From contig CASFNR010000011.1 in NCBI GenBank assembly GCA_949296115.1, forward strand, positions 1 to 64,000: DNA of 64,000 bases, written 5' to 3'. Below, piece by piece: positions 51,077 through 59,930 of this stretch; positions within the stretch are counted from its first letter, which is position 1; every line of letters begins with the position of its first letter. This DNA comes from an uncultured Eubacteriales bacterium (lineage in GTDB: Bacteria > Bacillota > Clostridia > Oscillospirales > Oscillospiraceae). The position numbers were made by a program, and so were the translations under genes. Below the pieces are notes generated by a model that ran no database searches, was not told the origin of the DNA, and worked only from the letters and a program-made list of their open reading frames with translations.

Positions 51077-52999
51077 ATGGACTTTCTGCCCATTACCAAA
51101 CAGGAGATGCTGGACCGGGGCTGGCAGCAGTGCGACTTTGTCTACGTCATCGGGGATGCCTATGTGGACCACCCGTCCTTCGGTCATGCCATCATCAGCC
51201 GGGTGCTGGAACACCATGGCTATTCCGTGGGCATTATCTCCCAGCCGGACTGGAAAAATCCAAAATCCATCACCACTTTTGGCCGTCCCCGGCTGGGTTT
51301 TCTGGTCACCGGCGGGAACATGGACTCCATGGTGAACCACTATTCCGTCACCAAGCACCGGCGGAAAACCGACGCCTTCACCCCCGGCGGGGTGATGGGC
51401 AAACGCCCGGACTACGCCACCGTGGTCTACTGCAACCTGATTCGCCAGACCTATTCCGACGTTCCCATCCTCATCGGCGGCATTGAGGCCAGCCTGCGGC
51501 GGCTGGCCCACTACGACTACTGGTCGGAGAGCATGAAGCGCTCCATCCTGTTGGACAGCCAGGCGGACTTGCTCATGTACGGCATGGGGGAAAAGAGCAT
51601 TGTCGAAATTGCCGACGCCCTGAATTCCGGGCTGGATGTCCACGACATCACCTACATTGACGGCACGGTATTCAAGACCCATCAGCTGGATGACAGTCTG
51701 CCCACCATCGTGCTGCCCTCCTTCGAATCCCTGAAGGCGGACAAACGAAAATATGCCGAATCCTTCAAAATCCAGTACGGAAACTGCGACCCCCTCACCG
51801 CCAAGCGGCTGGCGGAGCCTTACGGGGCGGAATTTGTGGTTCAGAATCCGCCTCAAAAGCCCCTGACCACCCAACAGATGGACCAGGTGTATGACCTTCC
51901 CTACATGCGCACCTGGCATCCCAGTTATGCCAAAGCCGGGGGCGTGCCTGCCATTGACGAGGTGAAGTTCAGTCTGGTGAGCAACCGGGGTTGCTTCGGC
52001 GCCTGTTCCTTCTGCGCCCTGACCTTCCACCAGGGACGGATTATCCAGACCCGGAGTCATGAATCCCTGATCCGGGAAGCGGAGGCCATGGTGAAGGACC
52101 CGGATTTCAAGGGCTACATCCATGATGTAGGCGGACCCACCGCCAACTTCCGCCACCCGGCCTGTGAAAAGCAGCTGACCAAAGGCGCCTGCGGCGGCCG
52201 CCAATGTCTGTATCCCACTCCCTGCAAAAATCTCCGGGCAGACCATTCCGATTACGTTGCCCTGCTGCGGAAGCTCCGGAAAATCCCCGGGGTAAAAAAG
52301 GTGTTCGTCCGCAGCGGCATCCGCTTTGACTATCTTCTGGCGGACAAGAAGGATACCTTCTTCAAGGAATTGGTGCAGTACCACATCTCCGGTCAGCTGA
52401 AGGTTGCCCCGGAACACGTTTCCGATGCGGTGCTGCGCCGGATGGGCAAGCCCCGGAACGCAGTATATAACCAGTTTGTGGACAAATATTTCGCCCTGAA
52501 CCGGCAGTACGGCATGAACCAGTTCCTGGTGCCCTACCTTATGTCCAGCCATCCTGGCTCCACCATGAAAGAAGCGGTGGAACTGGCGGAGTACATCCGG
52601 GACATGGGCTACAATCCGGAGCAGGTGCAGGATTTCTATCCCACCCCCTCCACCTTGTCCACGGTGATGTATTATACCGGGCTGGACCCCCGGACTATGG
52701 ACAAAGTCTACGTTCCCACCGACCCCCACGAGAAGGCCATGCAGCGGGCGCTGATTCAGTACCGCAATCCCAAAAACTACTACCTGGTCCGGGAAGCACT
52801 GATTGCCGCCCACCGGGAAGATCTGATTGGTTCCGGGCCCAAGTGCCTGATCCGGGCCATTCCACCCCGGCCGGTCAGAGCTGCCGGCTCCTCCCCTTCC
52901 AAGGCCGGGGCGGCTCCTAAGAAACCGGCAGCCCATGCGAAATCCGTACCCGGGAAAAAGGTCTCCCGTCCGGCCATCAAAAAACGGAAAGGCCGATGA
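51077..52999 (+). CDS. YgiQ-family radical SAM protein
   Basis: A 640-aa enzyme. N-terminal region 'FVYVIGDAYVDHPSFGHAII' and 'SMVNHYSVTKHRRK' (B12-binding-like domain of the YgiQ family); radical SAM CxxxCxxC at ~306-313 ('GCFGACSFCAL'). Later 'RHPACEKQLTKGACGGRQCLYPTPC' supplies a further Cys cluster. The C-terminal ~50 residues are a Lys/Ala/Pro-rich basic tail. AGGAGG is 6 bases before the ATG. Reaction unknown for the family. Confidence 0.93.
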   Translation: MDFLPITKQEMLDRGWQQCDFVYVIGDAYVDHPSFGHAIISRVLEHHGYSVGIISQPDWKNPKSITTFGRPRLGFLVTGGNMDSMVNHYSVTKHRRKTDAFTPGGVMGKRPDYATVVYCNLIRQTYSDVPILIGGIEASLRRLAHYDYWSESMKRSILLDSQADLLMYGMGEKSIVEIADALNSGLDVHDITYIDGTVFKTHQLDDSLPTIVLPSFESLKADKRKYAESFKIQYGNCDPLTAKRLAEPYGAEFVVQNPPQKPLTTQQMDQVYDLPYMRTWHPSYAKAGGVPAIDEVKFSLVSNRGCFGACSFCALTFHQGRIIQTRSHESLIREAEAMVKDPDFKGYIHDVGGPTANFRHPACEKQLTKGACGGRQCLYPTPCKNLRADHSDYVALLRKLRKIPGVKKVFVRSGIRFDYLLADKKDTFFKELVQYHISGQLKVAPEHVSDAVLRRMGKPRNAVYNQFVDKYFALNRQYGMNQFLVPYLMSSHPGSTMKEAVELAEYIRDMGYNPEQVQDFYPTPSTLSTVMYYTGLDPRTMDKVYVPTDPHEKAMQRALIQYRNPKNYYLVREALIAAHREDLIGSGPKCLIRAIPPRPVRAAGSSPSKAGAAPKKPAAHAKSVPGKKVSRPAIKKRKGR

Positions 53000-53081
53000 C
53001 GGTCCGCCGGTTTTGCTATGTACCGGCATCCTTCTTCCAGGTCAGAAGAAGTACAAATTCATACCCCAATCCATAAAAATG

Positions 53082-53116
53082 GGGAGCGGTTCATCGGAAC
53101 CGCTCCCTGTTTTTTT
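53082..53116 (+). terminator. Terminator after the YgiQ gene
   Basis: An 11-bp perfect stem (53082-53092/53097-53107), ATCG loop, then TGTTTTTTT. Confidence 0.88.
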
Positions 53117-53505
53117 CAGCTTTCTCCGGTCACCGTTTCTCCTGTCCAGTCCAGGAGTCCCCCGAACTCATAGACATTGGTATAGCCCAGCCTTGCCAGC
53201 TTTTCGCTGGCCTGCTTGCTCCGGTTTCCGCTGCGGCAATAGACCAGAATTTTCTGGTCTTTATCCGGCAGCTCCTCAATTTCTGCGCTTCCAATAGATT
53301 CATTGGGAATGCAGATAGCCCCCGGAATATGGCCCTGTGCATATTCTCCGATGGTTCGCACATCCAGCAGAACATAGTCTGTCTCCTGGGCCATCATTTC
53401 AGCGGCCTGCTCCATGGAAATCTGGTGATAAGTTCCCTCCGCTCCCCCTCCGGTGCAGCCGGGCAGGGTCAGCAGGGCCATCAGCAGCATAACAAGTTTT
53501 TTCAT
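53116..53505 (-). CDS. Rhodanese-domain lipoprotein
   Basis: A 129-aa exported protein: signal peptide and lipobox 'LMALLTLPGC' (Cys17), then a single rhodanese domain ('YVLLDVRTIGEYAQGHIPGA', active-site loop 'CRSGNRSKQA'). The catalytic Cys is present, so sulfur transfer or disulfide chemistry outside the membrane is plausible. Its start overlaps the folA stop by 4 bases. Confidence 0.92.
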   Translation of the reverse strand: MKKLVMLLMALLTLPGCTGGGAEGTYHQISMEQAAEMMAQETDYVLLDVRTIGEYAQGHIPGAICIPNESIGSAEIEELPDKDQKILVYCRSGNRSKQASEKLARLGYTNVYEFGGLLDWTGETVTGES

Positions 53506-53993
53506 TCTCCGGTTCCTTTCCTGCGATAACGCAGCATTTCATAGGCGATCCCGTTTTCTTCCCCGGACTGAAGCACTGCTTCCAGCTGCCAGCCCGGGTC
53601 CTCCTCCAAGTCCGGAAAGAAGGTGTCCGACGCCGGCCTGGTATGCACCTTGGTCACATAGGCCGTATCGCACCAGGGCAGCAGCTGCCGGTACACACTG
53701 CCCCCGCCAATGACCATGGCTTTTTCTCTCCCTTTCGCCAACGCAAGGACCTGCTCCGGGGTATTGCAAACGATAAATCCCTGGAATTCCCGGCTGCTCC
53801 GGGTCAGCAGCACATTCTCCCGGTCGGGAAGGGGCTTCTGGCCGGGGAAGTCCTCTACCGTCCGCCGTCCGGCAATGACCATCGCACCCCGGGTCATCTC
53901 CCGGAAGAATTTCCGGTCGGCGGACAAGGCAATGGGCTGGGTGCCGTCCTTTCCGATGCCCCAGTCATCATAAACCGCTACAATCAGTTCCAT
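53502..53993 (-). CDS. folA: Dihydrofolate reductase
   Basis: A 163-aa NADPH enzyme that regenerates tetrahydrofolate. 'IVAVYDDWGIGKDGTQP', acidic residue and 'ADRKFFREMTRG', 'AGRRTVEDFP', 'VIGGGSVYRQLLP' are the family marks. It follows thyA by 11 bases, matching their joint role: ThyA produces the dihydrofolate that FolA reduces. Confidence 0.95.
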   Translation of the reverse strand: MELIVAVYDDWGIGKDGTQPIALSADRKFFREMTRGAMVIAGRRTVEDFPGQKPLPDRENVLLTRSSREFQGFIVCNTPEQVLALAKGREKAMVIGGGSVYRQLLPWCDTAYVTKVHTRPASDTFFPDLEEDPGWQLEAVLQSGEENGIAYEMLRYRRKGTGE

Positions 53994-54004
53994 ATATGTG
54001 TTCC

Positions 54005-54835
54005 TCAGATGGCCATGGGAATCTCAAAGTCAAAGGGGTAATACTGGTAATTATCCAACCGGAAACTGTCCTTGGTAAAGGCATAGAAATCGCTGACGCT
54101 TTCGTCCATGGAGAATGTGGGGGCCGGATACCCCTCCTTTTCCAGCATGGCCTTCACCGCCGGGATGTGCCGGTCATAAATATGGCAGTCCGCAATCACA
54201 TGGACCAGTTCGCCCACCTTCAGCCCGGAAACCTGGGCCATCATGTGGGTCAGCACCGCATACTGCACCACATTCCAGTTGTTGGCAGTGAGCATATCCT
54301 GGGAGCGCTGATTCAAAATGGCGTTCAAGGTATCCCCGGTGACGTTGAACGTCATGGAATAGGCGCAGGGATACAGGTTCATCTCGTGCAGGTCCTGGAA
54401 GTTGTAGATATTCGTGAGAATCCGCCGGGAGGCCGGATTGTGCTTCAGGTCGTAGAGTACCCGGTCCACCTGGTCAAACATTCCCTCTTTGTACTGGTGC
54501 TTGATGCCCAACTGGTAGCCATAGGCCTTGCCAATGGTGCCATCCGACCCGGCCCATTCGTCCCAGACATGGCTGCCCAGGTCACAGATTCGGTTGGACT
54601 TCTTCTGCCAGATCCACAGCAGTTCATCCACGGCACTTTTCCAGTAAGTCCGGCGCAGAGTCATAATAGGAAATTCCTCCGCCAGATTGTACCGATTGAC
54701 TACGCCGAATTTTTTGACGGTATGAGCCGGGGTTCCGTCCGCCCAATGGGGTCTGACTTCCAGGCCCTCATCCGAAAAACCATTATTCAAAATATCCAGA
54801 CATGTCTGTTTATAGAGTTCGTCTGCTCTGCTCAT
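54005..54835 (-). CDS. thyA: Thymidylate synthase ThyA
   Basis: A 276-aa enzyme making dTMP from dUMP and methylene-THF. Conserved 'WKSAVDELLWIWQKKSN', 'DLGSHVWDEW', 'RRILTNIYNF', 'DMLTANNWNVVQYAVL' and 'VIADCHIYDRHI'. The catalytic Cys is at about residue 156 in 'LYPCAYSM'; the His that follows it in the E. coli-type 'PPCH' is Ala here. Own promoter at 54868-54896; GGGAGGG ribosome site. Confidence 0.95.
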   Translation of the reverse strand: MSRADELYKQTCLDILNNGFSDEGLEVRPHWADGTPAHTVKKFGVVNRYNLAEEFPIMTLRRTYWKSAVDELLWIWQKKSNRICDLGSHVWDEWAGSDGTIGKAYGYQLGIKHQYKEGMFDQVDRVLYDLKHNPASRRILTNIYNFQDLHEMNLYPCAYSMTFNVTGDTLNAILNQRSQDMLTANNWNVVQYAVLTHMMAQVSGLKVGELVHVIADCHIYDRHIPAVKAMLEKEGYPAPTFSMDESVSDFYAFTKDSFRLDNYQYYPFDFEIPMAI

Positions 54836-54867
54836 GGGCAGTCCCTCCCTGATTTTGATTCTTGAGT

Positions 54868-54896
54868 ATCATAGCACATTTCTCAGCGAACCGCAA
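54868..54896 (-). promoter_or_regulatory. Promoter of thyA-folA-rhodanese operon
   Basis: Minus strand: TTGCGG (54891-54896), 17-bp spacer, extended TGC-TATGAT (54868-54873). Confidence 0.65.
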
Positions 54897-54910
54897 CGGA
54901 TTCTTCTCAG

Positions 54911-54943
54911 ACGAAAAGAAGTCCCCGCAAAAGCGGGGACTTC
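54911..54943 (-). terminator. Terminator of the GH24/SH3 protein gene
   Basis: An 11-bp perfect stem (54918-54928/54933-54943), loop AAAA; the minus side continues TTTTCGTC. Confidence 0.8.
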
Positions 54944-54955
54944 TTCATTTTGCCA

Positions 54956-57900
54956 TTACAGCAGGTTGTCGGTGTTCACCCAGCCCAGGTCAGTCTTGGC
55001 CATCTTGCCTACAATTTCATAGATGTCGATGACGGACATTCTGGCGTAGGTACCGGCGGTGCCGGAGCCGTTGGCATCGGTGTAGATGATGGTGTTGTCA
55101 TTGTAGACAACCCGGGCATCCACGGCGCCATTGACACAGGGAGTCAGGTCCACATAGTACAGGTAGACCCAGCCGGCATCACAGCGTCCCCAAGCCATGT
55201 TCTCGGAAATGGTGGTCTCGTAAATCACCAGACTGTCGCCCCGTTTCAGGGTGGTGGTCACCGTGCTTGCGGTAGAAGCCGTGGAGCGGACATTCAATTC
55301 CTCGGTGTTGATGACCTTGCCGGTGTACTTGTACCCGGAGGCGTTGTTCACAAACCCGCCGGTGCCGGTATTACCGGTGCTGCCAATCACAGGTGCAGAG
55401 GGAGCCGTGGTGGGAGCGGTAGTCTCCGTCGAAATGGTGACTGCACCAGGCGTCATATGGGACAGGCAAATCCAGCCGTACTCGTCCAGATCCTCGCCCT
55501 CCATGAAGCCCCAGACATTGCCCAGCACGATCTGAAGCTTGGTGATCGTCACCTGATCGCCCTTCTCCAGTTCAAAGTCCGCTTTGGCCTTATCCGTGCC
55601 CGGCTCCACCCGGACATTCAGGGTGTCGGAATCCACCAGGGTATAAGTCTTTTCATCCAGAGCGTCGAGCTGAAGCACACCGCCGGGATTGTAGATATAA
55701 CCATCATTCACGCGAGCCCAGTAGGTGGTCTTTTGAGTGGTGATAATCGTGGAACTCTCGTTTCCATTGTTTTCAGGTTTGCTCTCAATTGTTTCCGTTA
55801 CCTCCACGATTTCATGGATTGTAACAGGCGTACCAAAGGAGACAATCCGCACCACGTTCTCATCATCCCAAACAGCGGTAGGAGTCTTCATGACTTCCAC
55901 TTCTTCAATTGCAACGGAACCCGTGTAAATTGCGGACTCGGTTGTCGTGGATGTCCCGCCGCTGCTGCCGCTGCCAGAGCTGCCACCGCCGGCAATGGGA
56001 TACTTGGAAATCATGGTAATGTAGTCCATGCAGACCCAGCCCTGGGCTGTCTTGCCCCACTTGGCGGCGCCAACCTGCTTGACCTCGGTGATTTCCACGC
56101 TGGTACCGGGCAGGAGCTTGCCGACCAGTGCATAGCCGGTGCCTGCGCCGGTACGGACGTTCACGCCGGAATAGGTGTTGGCCACAATGCCGGTGCCGGT
56201 TTCCACAGCAGTAGAACCGCCGGTGGTACCGCCATTATTGGTGCTGCCGGAGCCGCCGGTGGAAATGGTCTCCTCCGCAATGCTCAGGTAGTCGCCGTAG
56301 ACCCAGCTGTCAGTGTCGGGATTGTTATCCACATCCACATCCAGCATGTACCAGCCGTCCTTCTCGTCCAAAACCGCAGCCTTGGTTCCACGGGCCAGGC
56401 TGCCGATTACCTGACCGTAAGTCGCGCCGGTAATCCGAACTCTGACACTGTCGGTATTGACAACGGTTGCCACCTGACCAGTGAAGGTACCGGAGCCGTT
56501 GTCCTTATCCCCATCCAGATTCGGGGCGCCGTTCCGGCTGACGTACTTGCTGGCCAGGTTCACCCAACCGCCATAGGTGGGATTGTTTTCGCCAACCTTA
56601 TCCGCATAGCCCCAGACGGTCTCGCCAACCACAACGATCTGCTTGGTCTGGTTGACATTGAACTCGACGCCCTTTGTCAGCGTATCGACACGATCTGCAG
56701 AACTGGTGTGATCTTTACGCACCGTCACAGAGTCTGCTACAACATAGTACTTCGCAACATCCAACTTGACATCCAGAACGCCGCCTTCGGAGTCAGACAC
56801 TCGAACCCAGCCCTGGGAAATCTTGCCCCAGGTATTGCCGTCGGCACCCAGAGTCAGATTGGTCACCGTAACATTGGGGTCAATGGTTTCCTTGGTCAAA
56901 ATCAGATTCTCAGGCGACGTAGAGCCAGGCGTCTGATATACTTTAATATTCTGCAGCGTGCCGGTGAAGGCATAGGACGTCAGGCCGGTATCCGTTGCGG
57001 CACCGGTATCTTCCTTCAGCCAGGTCACGCTGGCATAAGCCAGACAGAACCAGCCGCCGGAATAACGGCCCCACTGAATTCCGTTGACATATTTCGTCTC
57101 ATACAGATCAACCTGTGCGCCATTGGGCAGCGCACCCACGATCTGATTGTCCGTACCTGCGTCGCTGCGCACATTTACATAGCCAGTTACAGTAACCACA
57201 GCCCGGGCAACTGCATTGGTATTGTTCTGTGCAGACTGTCCGCTGTCCCGAACGGACTCAAAGTTGGTGTACATCAGCGCCACCCAGCCGATGGGCGTAT
57301 TGTCATCTGCGCTCTTGGCCACCTGGCCCCACAGGAACCCGTCGGCATTGGCCGTATTGATAATCCGGAGTTTGTCGCCCTGGTTATAGGTGCCGTTCTG
57401 GGCACTGTAGATTGTCGCATTAACACGGGAACGGACATAGGAATTGGTAACCGTCACGGTTACATCAATGTCCGTGCCGCTCTGGACGGAGGATCCGGTA
57501 GCGCCAACCTTCAGCTTTACCCAATACTCTCCGCCGGCAATCCGGGCCCACTTCACACCGTTGCTGTCAATATAGTCGCTGTTGACCAGATAATTCTTCG
57601 CATCTGTAATCAAATCGGACAGCTTCTTGTCTGACACCGTCCCGTTCGGAGCACTATACACCGTCTGGGAAGCCAGATCGCCACCAACAATGGTATACGA
57701 CACCGCATTGCTGCCCGGTGTATCCGAAATTGCCTGCCAGTGGGCGTAGAGAACCTGTACGTTGCTGTTCTTGGTCAACTGGGTCACTCTTGCGCCGCCG
57801 GACGCAGCCGTATACCATCCAGTGAAGATATAACGACCATTGGTCGGTACGAGCTGAATGGTCTGAGCGGTGGAAACGTCGTAATACTGGTAGGGCGCTT

Positions 57901-58483
57901 CCTCCATGGTCCCTCCGTTGGGCATGAACTGGACCCGAATATACTGAGAGGGCACAGAGCTGGAATACACGCCGTTCAGATACATATTGGCCTCAATCAT
58001 CCGACGGCTGTCATCCGACGGATCGCTGTTCCACCAGCAGATGGCATTCAGGAATCCATTGCCCGTTGCCTTGTTTGCAATGGCAGACTGCAGATCACCG
58101 GTACCGGTGGTCCAGGCGGTGCCATTCTGGAAGGAGAACAGCACCATGGCGTCATGCTGACCCTGGGTCAAAGACAGCCCCTTCTTACTGGCAAAGCTGT
58201 TGACCGCCTTGTCCAGGTCCTTCAACACTTCCCGCAAGGCGGCATCCGCCTTTTTCTCAGAGATGGTATGGTTGCCATGGTCTCCATCTTCTGTGCAAAG
58301 CGTACCATAGCCGATATAGCCATTGCTGTTGCACTTCTGCCGATAGCCTTCCAGCTGTTTGAGTACAGTGATTGCGCTTTCGCTGACCGACAAAGTCGCT
58401 GCAAATGTGGGCAGCGCGGCGGAAGGCACCAGGCTGACCAGCATGAGCAGAGTCAACAGCACGCACAAGAATCTCTTCTTCAT
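54956..58483 (-). CDS. Secreted GH24 lysozyme-like protein with about ten SH3 repeats
   Basis: A 1175-aa exported protein. Signal peptide residues 1-29 (ending 'PTFAA'). GH24-like muramidase domain ~35-170: 'LKQLEGYRQKCNSNGYIGYG' with the catalytic Glu in 'LEG', but no clear Asp at the usual place. A Listeria-Bacteroides repeat domain comes next (~185-250: 'FMPNGGTMEEAPYQYYDV', 'FTGWYTAASGG'). The rest is about ten bacterial SH3 domains ('VNVRSDAGTDNQIVGALPNG', 'VNVRTGAGTGYALVGKLLPG', 'LNVRSTASTASTVTTTLKRG' and others). Gly/Ser/Thr linkers join them. It is likely bound to the cell wall, with a role in wall turnover. Own promoter and a WalR-like site upstream. Confidence 0.9.
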   Translation of the reverse strand: MKKRFLCVLLTLLMLVSLVPSAALPTFAATLSVSESAITVLKQLEGYRQKCNSNGYIGYGTLCTEDGDHGNHTISEKKADAALREVLKDLDKAVNSFASKKGLSLTQGQHDAMVLFSFQNGTAWTTGTGDLQSAIANKATGNGFLNAICWWNSDPSDDSRRMIEANMYLNGVYSSSVPSQYIRVQFMPNGGTMEEAPYQYYDVSTAQTIQLVPTNGRYIFTGWYTAASGGARVTQLTKNSNVQVLYAHWQAISDTPGSNAVSYTIVGGDLASQTVYSAPNGTVSDKKLSDLITDAKNYLVNSDYIDSNGVKWARIAGGEYWVKLKVGATGSSVQSGTDIDVTVTVTNSYVRSRVNATIYSAQNGTYNQGDKLRIINTANADGFLWGQVAKSADDNTPIGWVALMYTNFESVRDSGQSAQNNTNAVARAVVTVTGYVNVRSDAGTDNQIVGALPNGAQVDLYETKYVNGIQWGRYSGGWFCLAYASVTWLKEDTGAATDTGLTSYAFTGTLQNIKVYQTPGSTSPENLILTKETIDPNVTVTNLTLGADGNTWGKISQGWVRVSDSEGGVLDVKLDVAKYYVVADSVTVRKDHTSSADRVDTLTKGVEFNVNQTKQIVVVGETVWGYADKVGENNPTYGGWVNLASKYVSRNGAPNLDGDKDNGSGTFTGQVATVVNTDSVRVRITGATYGQVIGSLARGTKAAVLDEKDGWYMLDVDVDNNPDTDSWVYGDYLSIAEETISTGGSGSTNNGGTTGGSTAVETGTGIVANTYSGVNVRTGAGTGYALVGKLLPGTSVEITEVKQVGAAKWGKTAQGWVCMDYITMISKYPIAGGGSSGSGSSGGTSTTTESAIYTGSVAIEEVEVMKTPTAVWDDENVVRIVSFGTPVTIHEIVEVTETIESKPENNGNESSTIITTQKTTYWARVNDGYIYNPGGVLQLDALDEKTYTLVDSDTLNVRVEPGTDKAKADFELEKGDQVTITKLQIVLGNVWGFMEGEDLDEYGWICLSHMTPGAVTISTETTAPTTAPSAPVIGSTGNTGTGGFVNNASGYKYTGKVINTEELNVRSTASTASTVTTTLKRGDSLVIYETTISENMAWGRCDAGWVYLYYVDLTPCVNGAVDARVVYNDNTIIYTDANGSGTAGTYARMSVIDIYEIVGKMAKTDLGWVNTDNLL

Positions 58484-58519
58484 AGCGACTTACTCCTTCT
58501 TTCTTATGTAAGTAACGGT

Positions 58520-58548
58520 ATTATAACAGACCAGATTACAAATTGCAA
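58520..58548 (-). promoter_or_regulatory. Promoter of the GH24/SH3 gene
   Basis: Minus strand: TTGCAA (58543-58548), 17-bp spacer, perfect TATAAT (58520-58525). Confidence 0.75.
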
Positions 58549-58565
58549 CCCCCATTTTGAAAATA

Positions 58566-58582
58566 ATTACATTTCAGTTACA
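58566..58582 (-). promoter_or_regulatory. WalR-like box upstream of the GH24/SH3 gene
   Basis: Minus strand: TGTAAC-TGAAA-TGTAAT, a full match to the WalR (YycF) consensus TGT(A/T)A(A/T/C)-N5-TGT(A/T)A(A/T/C). It is centred about 60 bp before the transcript start, an activator position. WalRK controls wall hydrolases in Firmicutes. The 58484-58789 gap otherwise holds only this, the two promoters, and a lone TGTAAC half-site near 58650. Confidence 0.55.
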
Positions 58583-58721
58583 TTCTTAATAAAAAAGAAA
58601 GAATTTATCCTTCGTCGCCCCCTTCCGGCCAGGGTACCCCCCATTGGAAACCGTTACATTTTGTTTCTTCTTTGTCATATTTTCCCTTCTTTTGCAATTT
58701 CCCCCTTCCCAGGATTCAGGA

Positions 58722-58750
58722 TTGACTTTCCCGCAAGGGGCCTGTATACT
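58722..58750 (+). promoter_or_regulatory. Promoter of mnmA
   Basis: TTGACT (58722-58727), 17-bp spacer, TATACT (58745-58750). Confidence 0.7.
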
Positions 58751-58789
58751 CGGTAGCATCAAATGGATTCCCGGGAGGCGGCAAAGGTA

Positions 58790-59884
58790 ATGAATCGAGG
58801 AAAAGCACTGATTGGCATGAGCGGCGGGGTAGACAGCTCCGTGGCGGCATTTCAGATGATTCAGGCAGGCTATGACTGTATCGGTGCGACCATGCGGCTT
58901 TATGACAATTCCACCGTCGGCAGTATGGAGGGGACCTGCTGCACCCTGGACGATGTGGAGGATGCCAGGGCTGTCGCCCACCGGCTTGGAATTCCCCACT
59001 ATGTTTTTAATTTTCAGGATTCCTTCCGAGCCCAGGTGATTGAGAAATTCGTCCGCAGCTATGAGCAGGGGCTTACCCCCAACCCCTGCATCGACTGCAA
59101 TCGCTGCCTGAAGTTCGGGGACTTGCTCCACCGGGCGGTGGTCCTGGGCTGCGATTGGGTGGTTTCCGGACATTACGCCCAGGTTCGCCAGGACCCGGCA
59201 AGCGGACGTTATTTATTGTATAAAGCCGCCGATACCGCCAAAGACCAGACCTATTTTCTGGCCTGTCTGGCCCAGGAGCAGCTCGGACACATCCAGTTTC
59301 CTCTGGGCGGGCTGACCAAAGCAGAGGTGCGGGAAATCGCCCGGGAAAATGGCTTTATCAACGCCCGTAAACGGGACAGTCAGGACATCTGTTTCGTGCC
59401 CGACGGGGACTACGGCGCCTTTCTGGAGCAATACACCGGCAGGACCTATCCCGCAGGTGATTACCTGGATCTGGAGGGGCAGGTGGTTGGGCAGCACCAG
59501 GGGGCGGTTCGCTACACCCTGGGCCAGCGCAAAGGGCTTGGCATCGCCTTGGGCGCCCCGGTTTACGTCTGCCGGAAAGACATGCAGGCCAACACCGTCA
59601 CCGTCGGTCCCAACAAGGCGCTGTTTTCTCCTGCCCTGCGTGGGGAAAACTGGGTCTGGTTTCCCTTCCCGGAATTGACAGAGCCGCTGCGGGTCACCGT
59701 CAAAATCCGGCACAGTCAGTTAGAGCAGGCGGCTTTCGTATACCCGGAGGAAAGCGGATCTGCAAGAGTGGTATTTGATCAGCCTCAGCGGGCCGTGACA
59801 CCCGGCCAAGCTGTGGTGCTCTACCAGGGTGATCTGGTAATCGGCGGGGGAACCATCACAGAGGCTCTGGATCAGCCGGAATAG
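58790..59884 (+). CDS. mnmA: tRNA 2-thiouridylase MnmA
   Basis: A 364-aa enzyme that thiolates U34 of Lys/Glu/Gln tRNAs. ATP-binding '[10 protein letters not shown]' comes near the start. Catalytic cysteines are in '[13 protein letters not shown]' and '[12 protein letters not shown]'; 'SGHYAQV' and 'KDQTYFL' are also conserved. I use the ATG at 58790 (GGGAGG and AAAGG upstream); an in-frame ATG at 58763 has no ribosome site. An additional Cys pair '[12 protein letters not shown]' near residue 50 differs from the E. coli type. Confidence 0.93.
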   Translation: MNRGKALIGMSGGVDSSVAAFQMIQAGYDCIGATMRLYDNSTVGSMEGTCCTLDDVEDARAVAHRLGIPHYVFNFQDSFRAQVIEKFVRSYEQGLTPNPCIDCNRCLKFGDLLHRAVVLGCDWVVSGHYAQVRQDPASGRYLLYKAADTAKDQTYFLACLAQEQLGHIQFPLGGLTKAEVREIARENGFINARKRDSQDICFVPDGDYGAFLEQYTGRTYPAGDYLDLEGQVVGQHQGAVRYTLGQRKGLGIALGAPVYVCRKDMQANTVTVGPNKALFSPALRGENWVWFPFPELTEPLRVTVKIRHSQLEQAAFVYPEESGSARVVFDQPQRAVTPGQAVVLYQGDLVIGGGTITEALDQPE

Positions 59885-59887
59885 CAA

Positions 59888-59930
59888 AAAGCCCACCGAC
59901 TTACGTTGGTGGACTTTTCCTTTTATCTTT
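59888..59930. terminator. Terminator between mnmA and yfhO-type gene
   Basis: A ~10-bp stem (59893-59902/59907-59916, two mismatches) with loop TTAC, then CTTTTCCTTTTAT on the plus side. Confidence 0.65.

Noticed and set aside
54950..57634. An 894-codon plus-strand frame opposite the GH24/SH3 gene
   Set aside because: A shadow of a repetitive coding strand; no ribosome site, no recognisable domain.
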